DNA of 64,000 bases from an uncultured Bacilli bacterium (GCA_934163035.1 CAKPJX010000003.1:1-64000); one strand, 5' to 3'. Positions 9,901 through 17,282 are shown, numbered from the stretch's first letter. Made by a program: numbers and translations. Notes: a model not told the origin generated them from the letters alone.

Positions 9901-10621
9901 TTAATTTTTCATAAATTTCAATTAATGCCTCATCTGTATTCTTAGTAGAATCCTTTGCTATTGTATTTTTTAAATAGAAGTTATCACCAAACATACCTAA
10001 AATATCTTCATCGCTAGATAAACCAAAAGCTCTAAGTAAAGTAGTTAAAGTAACTTTTCTTGTTCTATCTATACGAACATATAAAACATCTCTCGCATCT
10101 GATTCAAATTCTAACCAAGTACCACGAGTAGGTATAATTTGTGAAGTAATTAATTCACGTCCATTTTTATCTATTTCTCTATTGAAATAAACACTAGGAG
10201 AACGTACAAGTTGAGAAACAATTACACGTTCAGCACCATTAATAACAAAAGTACCACTTTCAGTCATTATAGGCATATCACCCATAAATATTTCTTGTTC
10301 TTTAACTTCACCAGTTTCCTGATTAAATAGACGAACTTCAACTCTTAAAGGAGCAGAATAAGTAGTTTCTCTATTCTTACTTTCTCTAATAGAATATCTT
10401 GGTTCATCAAAATGATAATCACCAAACTCAACTCTTAAAGTACCAGAAAAATTTTCAACAGGCGAAAAATCCTGTAGAACTTCCTTAATTCCAGTTTCAA
10501 TAAACCAATTATATGATTTCTTTTGAATTTCTAGTAAATCTTTAAGTTCATATGAACTTCTGATTCTTGAGAAATTTCTTCTTTGTCGATGATCACCACA
10601 ATTAACTAATTTAAATGACAC
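6980..10621 (-). CDS. rpoB: RNA polymerase beta subunit; rifampicin-site Asn
   Basis: The catalytic beta subunit, about 1213 residues. The frame opens with ATG at 10642, but a GTG at 10621 is preferred because AGGTGGGG (10630-10637) lies 8 nt upstream. It gives MSFKLVNCGDHRQRRNFSRI, matching the family start. The rifampicin pocket reads SSQLSQFMDQTNPIAELT, then NKRRLSALGPGG. The residue equivalent to E. coli His526 is therefore Asn (codon 9194-9196, residue 476), a change associated with natural rifampicin resistance. The C-terminus is a long acidic tail rich in Asp and Glu, common in Bacilli. It is co-transcribed with rpoC, downstream of an RsmC-like gene. Confidence 0.97.
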   Translation of the reverse strand: MSFKLVNCGDHRQRRNFSRIRSSYELKDLLEIQKKSYNWFIETGIKEVLQDFSPVENFSGTLRVEFGDYHFDEPRYSIRESKNRETTYSAPLRVEVRLFNQETGEVKEQEIFMGDMPIMTESGTFVINGAERVIVSQLVRSPSVYFNREIDKNGRELITSQIIPTRGTWLEFESDARDVLYVRIDRTRKVTLTTLLRAFGLSSDEDILGMFGDNFYLKNTIAKDSTKNTDEALIEIYEKLRPGEPATLDSSKNQIITRFFDEFRYDLAKVGRYKFNRKLNVADRLLDQTLAEDIIVDGNVVFSKGDVITKANLPKLKEALSKGFGVCEVKVNEELDQYNKVQIVKIYDPADKKKTISVIGNDQSINVKRLTISDVFASVSYYLNLLGGVGNFDEIDHLGNRRIRQVGELLQNQFRIGVSRMERVIRERMTTQEMEEVTPKTLINIRPVTAAMKEFFGSSQLSQFMDQTNPIAELTNKRRLSALGPGGLSRDRAGVEVRDVNSSHYGRICPIESPEGPNIGLITSLASYAKIDDYGFIMTPYRKVNNCHITDEVCYLTADEELDYIISQSTVGTDEDNTITDEFVNARFRGENILAKPEQVDYIDVSPQQVVSVTTSCIPFLEHDDATRASMGANMQRQAMPLIKTEAPYVGTGVEFIAAKDSGVEVIAKGDGIVEYADAKKIIVKTKEGKDTYTLANFELANSSICSHQRPIVHPGDKVVAGKTILADGNSTDMGELALGKNMTVAFMTFNGYNYEDAVILNENLVKDDKYTSLHLEDYEMQCRETKLGPEEITRDIPNVSEEARRNLDENGIVAIGTEVKEGDILVGKVTPKGMAELTSEEKLLHAIFGEKTREVRDTSLRVPHGGDGIVHDIKIYSRKDNDELPAGVSKVIRVYIIQKRKIQVGDKMSGRHGNKGVISLILPQEDMPYLPDGTPVDIMLNPQGVPSRMNFGQILEIHMGMACKKLGVHIATPVFDGAHIDDIKAMMKEAGMAEDGKTVLYDGRTGEPFDHRIAVGVMYMIKLHHMVDDKLHARSTGPYSLVTQQPLGGKAQFGGQRFGEMEVWALYAYGAAHTLQEILTVKSDDVVGRVKVYESIIKGQEINRAGVPESFRVLMKEFQALGLDISIINDEGETLQLKEIEDAEDREDLNLSIDELEKSPTRELTKDLNVVTTDEDVLVDDDIDEDEDEDMNDLDEEFVEDMEDSFEEGADI

Positions 10622-10663
10622 TAAATTCACCCCACCTATCATAATTTTTAAAGGAAAATATAA

Positions 10664-11248
10664 CTAAACAGTACACTTAATTATAAAATATCCCTTACTT
10701 TTTGCCAATATATCTACAGTATATAATTTTTTTAAGTCGACAATTAGCGATTTTGCACCCTGTTCTTTTCTAACTACCAAAAAAAGATGACCATTACTTT
10801 CTAAGTAATTTTTTGCATTCATCACTATATCATAAACGACTTTTTTACCAGCCCTAATTGGAGGGTTAGTAATAATTGAATTGTATTTACCATTAACGTT
10901 TTCATAACAGTTACTATAAAAAATATTAACATTAGAAACATGATTTTCATTTACATTCATCTCAGCTAAATGCAAAGCTCTATAGTTGACATCAACCATA
11001 TCCACTAATGCCCCAGTAACCTTTCCAACAACAATGCCAAATACTCCATATCCACATCCCATATCAAGAATTTTGCCTCCAACTTCTTCTGTCGGGATTG
11101 ATTCAAGAAGAAGTCTACTGCCAAAATCCAAACCGTTCTTAGAAAACACACCATTATCAGTTAAAAAAACAAACTTTTGTCCTAAAACAAAGCACTCTGT
11201 TTTCTTAATATTACTAGGTAATTTGTCGTTTGAAAAATACTGTCCCAT
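10664..11248 (-). CDS. RsmC-like class I SAM methyltransferase (YbxB family)
   Basis: A 194-residue methyltransferase. The SAM-binding motif GGKILDMGCGYGVFG and the NPPIRAGK catalytic motif place it with RsmC/RlmG-type N2-guanine rRNA methyltransferases. The equivalent B. subtilis gene (ybxB) also lies between rplL and rpoB. The longest frame starts at 11287, but the ATG at 11248 follows AAGGTGAG at good spacing and gives MGQYFSNDKLPSN, a better family start. The extra 13 residues would come from the attenuator-like leader. The exact rRNA target is unknown. It is the first gene of the rpoBC transcript. Confidence 0.85.
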   Translation of the reverse strand: MGQYFSNDKLPSNIKKTECFVLGQKFVFLTDNGVFSKNGLDFGSRLLLESIPTEEVGGKILDMGCGYGVFGIVVGKVTGALVDMVDVNYRALHLAEMNVNENHVSNVNIFYSNCYENVNGKYNSIITNPPIRAGKKVVYDIVMNAKNYLESNGHLFLVVRKEQGAKSLIVDLKKLYTVDILAKSKGYFIIKCTV

Positions 11249-11267
11249 GATACTCACCTTTTGACAA

Positions 11268-11310
11268 AAAAAGAAGGAGAAAACCATATATAAAATACTT
11301 AGTTTTCTCC
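11268..11310 (-). promoter_or_regulatory. Terminator-like hairpin in the rpoB operon leader
   Basis: The minus strand shows GGAGAAAAC (302-310 side) pairing with GTTTTCTCC (276-284 side), a 9-bp stem with a 17-nt loop, followed by TTCTTTTTTT. It lies only about 6-50 nt after the predicted transcription start and before the methyltransferase ATG, so it would act as an attenuator or RNA stabiliser for ybxB-rpoB-rpoC. No antiterminator pairing was identified. Confidence 0.55.
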
Positions 11311-11322
11311 CTTTCGAAACAT

Positions 11323-11351
11323 ATATTACAACAAAAAGAAATTTATGTCAA
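11323..11351 (-). promoter_or_regulatory. Sigma-A promoter of the ybxB-rpoB-rpoC unit
   Basis: On the minus strand TTGACA (11346-11351), a 17-bp spacer and TAATAT (11323-11328) form a near-consensus promoter. It starts transcription near 11316, downstream of the rplL terminator. Confidence 0.7.
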
Positions 11352-11402
11352 ACATTTTTATATTTTTTTACAATTTTTTACACAATTTTTAACAACATAA
11401 AT

Positions 11403-11430
11403 AAAAAAACTGGAAATTAATTATTTCCAG
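11403..11430 (-). terminator. Intrinsic terminator after rplL
   Basis: CTGGAAAT / ATTTCCAG (11410-11430) forms a stem with a short AATTA-type loop, followed on the minus strand by TTTTTTT. It ends the rplJ-rplL transcript 17 nt after the rplL stop. Confidence 0.8.
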
Positions 11431-11446
11431 TAAGAATCTTATAAAA

Positions 11447-11815
11447 CTATTTTACTTCAACAGTAGCTCCAGCTTCTTCTAACTTAGCTTTAATTTCATC
11501 AGCTTCAGCTTTAGCAATGTTTTCCTTAACAACACCGTTTGAATCAACGATATCTTTAGATTCTTTTAATCCTAAACCAGTAATTTCTTTAACAACTTTA
11601 ATAACAGCAACTTTAGCAGCTCCAGCATCAGCTATTGAAACAGTAACTGTACTTGGGCCTTCATCAGCAGCAGCTCCAGCAGCAGGTGCAGCAACTGCAA
11701 CAGCAGATGGATCAACACCAAACTCTTCTTTCATTGCATCTACTAATTCCTTAATTTCTAATAAAGTCATTTCTTTTAAACTACTGATAAATTCATCTCT
11801 TGTTAATTTAGCCAT
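11447..11815 (-). CDS. rplL: 50S ribosomal protein L7/L12
   Basis: A 122-residue bL12, the stalk protein that recruits translational GTPases. The N-terminal dimerisation helix (LTRDEFISSLKEMTLLEIKELVDAMKEEFGV is its type) is followed by an Ala-rich hinge (AAPAAGAAADEG) and the C-terminal domain with the conserved ITGLGLKESKDIVD and AKAEADEIKAKLEEAGATVEVK segments. It lies 21 nt after rplJ and is preceded by AGGAGGAAAG. Shared L10-leader control keeps L10 and L12 balanced. Confidence 0.98.
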   Translation of the reverse strand: MAKLTRDEFISSLKEMTLLEIKELVDAMKEEFGVDPSAVAVAAPAAGAAADEGPSTVTVSIADAGAAKVAVIKVVKEITGLGLKESKDIVDSNGVVKENIAKAEADEIKAKLEEAGATVEVK

Positions 11816-11836
11816 TTTTCTTTCCTCCTATTTAAA

Positions 11837-12331
11837 TTAATTTTCTTCTTTTTGCTGACTATATAAGTCTAAGCAAATTGATAAATCTCTAGCAATTCCA
11901 ATCATACCGCCAGCCAACATAGTAAGTAAGCCTTCTCTTGAAGGAATAGTTGCATATTCAGCTAATTTAGCCTTATCTGCAGTTTCACCATCAATGATAC
12001 CAACTTTTAAAACTAATGCTGGGTGACTATCAGCAAACTCAGATAAAACCTTAACTGGTGCTACCTGATCCTCACCAAATGCAAAAGCACTAGGTCCATT
12101 TAAGTATTCATTAAGATCAATACCCAAATCATTGAAAGCTCTAGCCATCAAGGTATTTTTATAAACCTTATAATCTGAGTTAGTCTCTCTTAACTTACAA
12201 CGTAATTCTTTAGCTTCAGCATCTGTTATACCACGATAGTCAAATAAAACTATAGAATTAGCAGACTTAATACGATCTGTTATTTCATCAATAACTATTT
12301 GCTTTTGTTTTAAGTTTGCTTCACTTGCCAT
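11837..12331 (-). CDS. rplJ: 50S ribosomal protein L10
   Basis: A 164-residue uL10, the base of the L12 stalk. It has the N-terminal rRNA-binding domain with SANSIVLFDYRGITDAEAKE and the C-terminal helix that holds L12 dimers. A GGGAGGTG ribosome site lies 5-6 nt before the ATG. The 155-nt leader upstream has the conserved L10 leader elements and an attenuator, so the rplJ-rplL operon is probably repressed by L10(L12)4 binding its own mRNA. Confidence 0.97.
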   Translation of the reverse strand: MASEANLKQKQIVIDEITDRIKSANSIVLFDYRGITDAEAKELRCKLRETNSDYKVYKNTLMARAFNDLGIDLNEYLNGPSAFAFGEDQVAPVKVLSEFADSHPALVLKVGIIDGETADKAKLAEYATIPSREGLLTMLAGGMIGIARDLSICLDLYSQQKEEN

Positions 12332-12344
12332 AAATTCACCTCCC

Positions 12345-12468
12345 TAATATATTTATACATGCCATATAAAAAGTTCCAAACACCTGTGCCTGGAACTTTA
12401 ACATACTAACTAAGTCCTCGGTAGGATTTATTTGTATACCTACTGTCTATGGCACTGCAATCGAATTT
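12345..12468 (-). promoter_or_regulatory. L10 leader (autoregulatory ribosomal protein leader)
   Basis: The transcript leader carries the L10 leader hallmarks AGACAGTAGGT and CCTACCGAGGAC, followed by a terminator stem AAAGTTCCAGG...TTTGGAACTTT ending in a T-run (about 12369-12399). L10 binding is known to promote termination or block expression of rplJL in Bacilli. The layout fits that family. The boundaries are approximate. Confidence 0.85.
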
Positions 12469-12497
12469 ATTATAATCTACAAAATCCTATTTGTCAA
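12469..12497 (-). promoter_or_regulatory. Consensus sigma-A promoter of rplJL
   Basis: TTGACA (12492-12497), a 17-bp spacer and TATAAT (12469-12474) on the minus strand form a perfect consensus promoter. The -35 box lies inside the last codons of rplA, so rplJL starts from within the end of the preceding gene. Confidence 0.85.
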
Positions 12498-13182
12498 AAC
12501 TATTTTCAACTTTTATTCCAGGACCCATAGTAGATGAGATTGAAATATTCTTAACATAATCACCCTTAACACTTGCAGGTCTAAGTTTAATTATGTTAGA
12601 AACAAATGCATTTAGGTTTAGAAGTAAATCTTCATCACTAAATGAAGTTTTCCCAATAACACCATGAATATTTCCAAAACTATCAGTTCTATATTCAACA
12701 CGTCCAGCTTTAACTTCATTAACAGCCTTTGCAACATCAACTGTAACAGTTCCTGTTTTAGGATTTGGCATTAAACCTTTAGGTCCTAAAATCTTTCCTA
12801 ATTTACCAAGTAATGGCATCATATCAGGAGTTGCTATCATTGTATCAAAATCAAACCAATTGTCTTTCTCAATTTTCTCTAACATATCAACATCGCCAAC
12901 ATAATCAGCACCAGCTTCTCTAGCTTGATTAGCCTTATCACCTTTAGCGATTACTAAAACTCTATTAGTCTTTCCAGTACCCTTAGGTAAAACTATAGCA
13001 CCTCTTAATTGTTGATCAGCTTTCTTAGTATCTAAGTTTAATCGCATAGCAACTTCAACAGATGCATCAAATGAACTAATAGAAGTTTCTTTAACTAACT
13101 TAATAGCTTCTTCTTTTGAGTATACTTTATTCTTCTCTAATTTAGAAACAGCTTCTGTATACTTTTTTCCTCTTTTTTTCAT
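12487..13182 (-). CDS. rplA: 50S ribosomal protein L1
   Basis: A 231-residue uL1, the mobile stalk protein near the E site that helps release deacylated tRNA. It shows the conserved LPKGTGKTNRVLVIAKGDKA stretch and GKLGKILGPKGLMPNPKTGT. The length is normal. It follows rplK after an 80-nt spacer. Its last codons include the -35 element of the rplJL promoter. L1 commonly represses its own operon in bacteria; the spacer contains GTGGAAGG and CCAC elements that could fold, but a site is not proven. Confidence 0.97.
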   Translation of the reverse strand: MKKRGKKYTEAVSKLEKNKVYSKEEAIKLVKETSISSFDASVEVAMRLNLDTKKADQQLRGAIVLPKGTGKTNRVLVIAKGDKANQAREAGADYVGDVDMLEKIEKDNWFDFDTMIATPDMMPLLGKLGKILGPKGLMPNPKTGTVTVDVAKAVNEVKAGRVEYRTDSFGNIHGVIGKTSFSDEDLLLNLNAFVSNIIKLRPASVKGDYVKNISISSTMGPGIKVENSFDK

Positions 13183-13262
13183 TTCTATTCCTCCTTATGT
13201 GGTAAAAGCGGATTAATTAAATTCCTTCCACGTAGGTAAAACCTATATGACTATAAATTTAT

Positions 13263-13694
13263 TTATTCATTACCTTCAATAGCAATTCCCATATTCTTAG
13301 CTGTTCCAGCAACAATATCCATTGCTTCATCTACTGTATAAGCATTTAAATCAGGTAGCTTAATATTAGCAATTTCTTTTAATTGTTCCTTAGTAATAGT
13401 AGCAACAACTTCTTTAGATCCTTTAACAGAACCCTTAGTAATCTTTGCATACTTTTTCAATAAGAAACTTGTTGGTGGAGTTTTAATAACAAAATCAAAG
13501 CTCCTATCATCATATATTGAAATCTCAACAGGTAAAACGTCACCCATTTTATCTCTAGTAGCATCATTGTACTTAGTACAAAAATCTTGAAGATTAATAC
13601 CAGCTGGTCCTAACACAGTTCCTACTGGTGGAGCTGGTGTAGCCTTTCCTGCTTGAATTTGTAGTTTAATTTTCTTAATTGCTTCCTTTGCCAC
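13263..13694 (-). CDS. rplK: 50S ribosomal protein L11
   Basis: A 143-residue uL11, the GTPase-centre protein. The longest frame starts at 13703 with a GTG that is part of the ribosome-binding site. The GTG at 13694 follows AGGAGG by 8 nt and gives MAKEAIKKIKLQIQAGKATP, the usual L11 start. The PAPPVGTVLGPAGINLQDFC segment and the C-terminal rRNA-binding domain are intact. It is transcribed with rplA from its own promoter downstream of nusG. Confidence 0.96.
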   Translation of the reverse strand: MAKEAIKKIKLQIQAGKATPAPPVGTVLGPAGINLQDFCTKYNDATRDKMGDVLPVEISIYDDRSFDFVIKTPPTSFLLKKYAKITKGSVKGSKEVVATITKEQLKEIANIKLPDLNAYTVDEAMDIVAGTAKNMGIAIEGNE

Positions 13695-13704
13695 GAAAAA
13701 CACC

Positions 13705-13808
13705 TCCTATATAATTTTAGTTTTCGCGAGTGGTCCAAATAGCTTGATTCCCGCTTTTAATAAATGCAAACCATGCTTCCCACTAAATCTATATTAACTA
13801 AATATAGC
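13705..13808 (-). promoter_or_regulatory. Structured leader upstream of rplK (function inferred)
   Basis: The transcript from the rplK promoter has about 110 nt before the gene. It contains a CTATAT/ATATAG hairpin and a longer region bounded by GTGGGAAGC and GGACCAC that can pair over distance. A GTGGAAGG...CCAC element recurs between rplK and rplA. Autoregulation by L1 is plausible from the known biology of L11-L1 operons, but this is inference. Confidence 0.35.
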
Positions 13809-13814
13809 CATTAA

Positions 13815-13843
13815 ATAATAACATAAAGTTATCCTATTTGCAA
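13815..13843 (-). promoter_or_regulatory. Promoter of rplK-rplA
   Basis: TTGCAA (13838-13843), a 17-bp spacer and TATTAT (13815-13820) on the minus strand, just downstream of the nusG stop codon. Confidence 0.55.
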
Positions 13844-13848
13844 GAATA

Positions 13849-14382
13849 TTATGCATTTTCTATTTGATTTAGTTCAACTTCAACTGAAGTTTCTTGTCCA
13901 AATAGGTCAACATTAAGCATAACTTTTTGATTAGGTAAATCAACTGATTCAACCTTACCAAACATTCCACTAAATGGACCACTAATAATTTTAACTTTTG
14001 ATCCAGGTTCAAGTTCAGTCTCAACATTGATTCTACTAATTCCCATATTACCAAGGATTTTATCTACTTCATATGGTTGTAAAGGAGTTGGTTTTGCTCC
14101 CTTACCACTCGATCCTATAAATCCTGTTACTCCAGGAGTATTACGAACTACATACCAAGCTTCATCTGTCATAACCATTTCAACTAAAATATAACCAGGA
14201 AACATCTTTTTAACTCTTTCCTTAGTAACTCCATCTTTTACTTCTACTACCTTTTCCTCTGGAATAACAACCCTAAAAATATAGTCTTGCATATCCATGG
14301 ATTCAGCTCTCATTTCTAATTTTTCTTTAACCTTGTTCTCATGACCAGAATAAGTGTTAACTACATACCATTGCTTTTCCAT
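13849..14382 (-). CDS. nusG: Transcription termination/antitermination factor NusG
   Basis: A 177-residue NusG. The NGN domain (KQWYVVNTYSGHENKVKEKLEMR, then MFPGYILVEMVMTDEAWYVVRNTPGVTGFIG) binds the polymerase clamp. The C-terminal KOW domain (PGSKVKIISGPFSGMFGKVES) follows. It binds RNA polymerase and affects pausing and transcription-translation coupling. It lies 12 nt after secE with an AAAGGAG ribosome site, in the secE-nusG-rplK order common to Firmicutes. Confidence 0.97.
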   Translation of the reverse strand: MEKQWYVVNTYSGHENKVKEKLEMRAESMDMQDYIFRVVIPEEKVVEVKDGVTKERVKKMFPGYILVEMVMTDEAWYVVRNTPGVTGFIGSSGKGAKPTPLQPYEVDKILGNMGISRINVETELEPGSKVKIISGPFSGMFGKVESVDLPNQKVMLNVDLFGQETSVEVELNQIENA

Positions 14383-14394
14383 AAATTAACTCCT

Positions 14395-14721
14395 TTAACT
14401 AAATAATGATTGAACTAATGCAAAAAGAACATCAATCAAGTAAAAGAATAAAGAACAAAAGACAATAAAACATATTGTAGCAACAGAATACTTAAACATA
14501 TCAGACTTGCTTGTCCAATGAACCTTTTTAGTCTCATCACCTACGCCATTACAAAATATTCTAAATTTTGCCCATAAACTTTTCTTAGATTTTGAGGAAT
14601 TATCTTTCTTAGGTTTGCTTTTAGTAACCTTCTTCTTATTAGGTTCCTTTTTATTCTTCTTAACATCAATATCTTCCAGTCTATATTTTTCAACTTTTTC
14701 CCTTTTTCTAACTTCAGCCAT
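14395..14721 (-). CDS. secE: Preprotein translocase subunit SecE
   Basis: A 108-residue single-span SecE, the clamp-like subunit of the SecYEG channel. A long Lys-rich N-terminal extension (about 45 residues) precedes the conserved amphipathic part GDETKKVHWTSKSDMFKYS and one membrane helix near residues 78-100. Bacillus SecE is about 59 residues, so the extension is unusual for the group though common in some Bacilli and Mollicutes relatives. A GGAGCATGATCATTT ribosome site precedes the ATG. The rpmG gene that usually precedes secE is absent. Confidence 0.92.
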   Translation of the reverse strand: MAEVRKREKVEKYRLEDIDVKKNKKEPNKKKVTKSKPKKDNSSKSKKSLWAKFRIFCNGVGDETKKVHWTSKSDMFKYSVATICFIVFCSLFFYLIDVLFALVQSLFS

Positions 14722-14775
14722 AAATGATCATGCTCCTTTTAATCAAAATAAAAACACTTCCTTGTGTTCACCTCT

Positions 14776-14804
14776 AAAGTAGCATAAATAAAAGGAAATG
14801 TCAA
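14776..14804 (-). promoter_or_regulatory. Promoter of secE-nusG
   Basis: TTGACA (14799-14804), a 17-bp spacer and TACTTT (14776-14781) with an upstream TG (extended -10) on the minus strand. It begins directly after the stop of the preceding gene. Confidence 0.55.
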
Positions 14805-14810
14805 ACATTT

Positions 14811-15539
14811 TTAAGAAATATGTAGTAACCATGCCAAAACAGTAAAAATAATACCAAAAGCCGATACAAAAAGTGGTATTAATAAGAAGCTAACAAAGGC
14901 TGCATCTTTTGTCTTATTAAGATCATATATAGAACTATATTGATCATCACTCAAAATACTTTTACCATTACTTTTGGACAACATTTTATTGCCTTTACTG
15001 CTAGATTGCCCCATATTACTAATATTTGAAGATTGATTATTATTACCATCTAAATTAGCACCTAAAGCAGATAATTCTCTATTTCTTAATTCATTACAAA
15101 AATCAACTAAATAAACATTAGCACCTCTTTGAACAACACCTTTATAGTAAGGTATATCCGTACTTGGTAAAAAGGTAGAAAATTCATCAAAATTATCAAC
15201 CAAAAAATCTCTTTTTAAATAAGGTAAACAATCAGTATAAATACCAATTTGTAAAAAAGCAGTATCAAAAATATTTTGTCTAACTATATCAGTTTTAGTT
15301 TTATAATCATCAGGCATAGTATCAAGTTCATTAAATCTTACTCGAGAATACGTCCCATCTAAAACATCAATATTAGCAGGTAAAAACGAAGAGACATAAT
15401 ATCCTCTATTATGTATATATTTTAAAGATGAAGACATACTAATAAATAAATTACGCCTTTTTTCAGTATCACCATTAAATTGTAACCATTCATCTAAGCT
15501 AATGACATTATCAGCATTCGATTTACCTATACCAAACAC
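14811..15539 (-). CDS. Membrane-anchored protein with kinase-like catalytic-loop remnant
   Basis: A 242-residue protein with no confident family match. It starts with GTG at 15539 after AGGTGATG. Residues about 37-70 (SSSLKYIHNRGYYVSSFLPANIDVL) resemble the HRD and catalytic loop of a protein kinase (IHxxGxxHxDLKPxNI), but the catalytic Asp and Lys are replaced by Ser and Leu. There is no recognisable ATP-binding lobe. Residues about 165-200 are Asn/Ser/Gly-rich and low complexity. A single C-terminal hydrophobic segment (about 217-240) would anchor it with the soluble part inside the cell. It lies between sigH and secE, where B. subtilis has rpmG. The pseudokinase reading is inference. Confidence 0.6.
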   Translation of the reverse strand: MFGIGKSNADNVISLDEWLQFNGDTEKRRNLFISMSSSLKYIHNRGYYVSSFLPANIDVLDGTYSRVRFNELDTMPDDYKTKTDIVRQNIFDTAFLQIGIYTDCLPYLKRDFLVDNFDEFSTFLPSTDIPYYKGVVQRGANVYLVDFCNELRNRELSALGANLDGNNNQSSNISNMGQSSSKGNKMLSKSNGKSILSDDQYSSIYDLNKTKDAAFVSFLLIPLFVSAFGIIFTVLAWLLHIS

Positions 15540-15588
15540 GACTCATCACCTATTATTAGTTTAAAACATATTTAAAAAAATTACAACA

Positions 15589-16170
15589 CTAAGAAAATAG
15601 CTTTTCATCTTTAATTTTATTTTTGATTCTATAAATTCTTCCATCTATTGTACTAATTGGAATATCAAGCAAAGTGCTTATTTCTTTATAGGAAAAACCA
15701 TTATACCTAAGTTCAAAGATACTACTATAATTAATATCAAATAAACACTTTATATGTACAAATTGTTGATATGCAAGCTTTGAAAAAATTATCTGTTCTG
15801 GGTTAGCAAAATCTGGGGCGTTTTCATACAATGTCTCATCAAATAAACTATTATCTAAAATATAATTCTTTTTACTATTCATATTTCGACAATACGTTAT
15901 CAAATGTCTATTTATACATAAACTGGCATAAGAATAAAACAAAATACCACTATTTTCATCATAATTACAAATAGCTTGATTTAAAGCAATATACCCTTCC
16001 TGAACTAAATCATCAAACTCCACTCCATGCCTTTTAGCAAATTCAGAATACTTAGATGCTATTTTACCAATTAGTGGTCTATATTTTTTAAATAATAAAT
16101 CCTTTGCACCATCTTCATTCTCCCTAACCATATACATAACTTCATAATCATTAACTTGTTTATAATCCAT
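15589..16170 (-). CDS. sigH: SigH-like RNA polymerase sigma-70 family factor
   Basis: A 193-residue sigma factor with region 2 (DLLFKKYRPLIGKIASKY, then GVEFDDLVQEGYIALNQAICNYDENSGILFYSYASLCINRHL) and region 4 (FELRYNGFSYKEISTLLDIPISTIDGRIYRIKNKI). Size, domains and its place between rlmB and secE match SigH (Spo0H), which in Bacillus drives early sporulation and competence genes. The usual neighbour yacP is missing. It is separated by 7 nt from rlmB, so it is probably co-transcribed. A separate role from Bacillus SigH cannot be excluded. Confidence 0.85.
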   Translation of the reverse strand: MDYKQVNDYEVMYMVRENEDGAKDLLFKKYRPLIGKIASKYSEFAKRHGVEFDDLVQEGYIALNQAICNYDENSGILFYSYASLCINRHLITYCRNMNSKKNYILDNSLFDETLYENAPDFANPEQIIFSKLAYQQFVHIKCLFDINYSSIFELRYNGFSYKEISTLLDIPISTIDGRIYRIKNKIKDEKLFS

Positions 16171-16177
16171 AAATCCT

Positions 16178-16876
16178 CTACTTTCTATTACGGATCATTT
16201 CATAAATCATAATTCCTGAAGCAACAGAAGCATTTAAGCTATTAGTTTTTCCATACATTGGAATTTTAGCAATATAGTCACATGCTTTAGTAACAATTTG
16301 AGACATTCCTTTTCCTTCGTTGCCGATTACTAAAGCTTTCTTTCCACTATAATCAATATCACGATAATCCAAATTACTATCCAATGCTGTACCAACAATC
16401 CAAAAACCATTATCTTTAAGTCTCTCAATTGCATTAACCAAATTGGCAACTAAAACAATGTTCATATCATCTAAAGTACCAGCACTAGTTTTCATAACCG
16501 TTGAATTAACTTGAACTTGCCTATCCTTAGGAATAATAATAGCATCAACACCAGCAGCTTCACAGGTACGAATGATGGCTCCAAAATTATGTGGATCCTC
16601 CAAATGATCCAAAATAACTACAAATGAAGTATTATCATTCAAAATTTCTTCAATTGATTTATACTTATAATCCGGAATAGATAGTAGTATACCTTGATGA
16701 ACTCCTTTTGCCAAATTATCAATTTCTCTTTTTTGCTTATATTCAACTTTAATATTTTTACTTTCTATAAGTGAAATAATATTTTTATCATCAAAACCCT
16801 CCTGTAAAATTATTTTTGATACTTTTTCATTTTTATTAAGCAATTCCCTCGCAACATTTCTTCCATAAACTAACAT
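16178..16876 (-). CDS. rlmB: 23S rRNA 2'-O-ribose methyltransferase, RlmB/TrmH family
   Basis: A 232-residue SPOUT-class enzyme. An N-terminal substrate-binding domain is followed by the trefoil-knot domain with motif 1 LDHLEDPHNFGAIIRTCEAAGVDAIII, motif 2 ALVIGNEGKGMS and motif 3 IPMYGKTNSLNASVASGIMIYE. The family methylates 2'-O of a guanosine in 23S rRNA (position 2251 in E. coli). The start overlaps the mrnC stop by 7 nt. It is the YacO orthologue by synteny. Alternative TrmH-family substrates cannot be ruled out. Confidence 0.9.
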   Translation of the reverse strand: MLVYGRNVARELLNKNEKVSKIILQEGFDDKNIISLIESKNIKVEYKQKREIDNLAKGVHQGILLSIPDYKYKSIEEILNDNTSFVVILDHLEDPHNFGAIIRTCEAAGVDAIIIPKDRQVQVNSTVMKTSAGTLDDMNIVLVANLVNAIERLKDNGFWIVGTALDSNLDYRDIDYSGKKALVIGNEGKGMSQIVTKACDYIAKIPMYGKTNSLNASVASGIMIYEMIRNRK

Positions 16877-17253
16877 ACATCTTCACCTAAAATAAATTTC
16901 ATTATTTCATTTATTCTTTCCTTTTTATTTTCAAAATCCAAATAACCTATAATAGCCTCTAAACCAGTTGCAAATTTATAAGTAATGATATCACAACTCT
17001 TAGGATGTGATGTACTTCTATAATTTCTTGCTCGCTTAAAGACATCTATTTCATCATTATTCAAAAAATTAGCATCTAACATTTTAGTCACAAACTTTGC
17101 TTGATTTGGAGCACTAACAAAAGAAACAGCCTTCTTTTGTAAATCATTAACATTAGCAATACCAGACTTTATCAAAAATCTTCTAACATAATTTTCATAT
17201 ATTGTATCACCTAAGTATGCAAGTACTAATACATTAATTTCCTTTGTATTCAT
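16870..17253 (-). CDS. mrnC: Mini-ribonuclease 3
   Basis: A 127-residue Mini-III RNase that trims 23S rRNA ends. The RNase III catalytic motif (VLVLAYLGDTIYENYVRRFLI) is present with no dsRNA-binding domain, as expected. The second half shows the RARNYRSTSHPKSCDIITYKFATGLEAIIGYL signature. It lies downstream of cysS and overlaps rlmB, the order seen in B. subtilis (cysS-mrnC-rlmB). The family assignment is firm. Confidence 0.95.
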   Translation of the reverse strand: MNTKEINVLVLAYLGDTIYENYVRRFLIKSGIANVNDLQKKAVSFVSAPNQAKFVTKMLDANFLNNDEIDVFKRARNYRSTSHPKSCDIITYKFATGLEAIIGYLDFENKKERINEIMKFILGEDVC

Positions 17254-17282
17254 AATAAAACACCATTAAACTCTTACTAACA

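Noticed and set aside
11517..11840. Plus-strand frame of 107 residues opposite rplL
   Set aside because: An antisense shadow of the Ala-rich L12 gene with no ribosome site.
14722..14810. An rpmG (L33) gene before secE
   Set aside because: The 89-bp gap encodes no 49-residue Cys-rich protein; it holds only the secE promoter and ribosome site.
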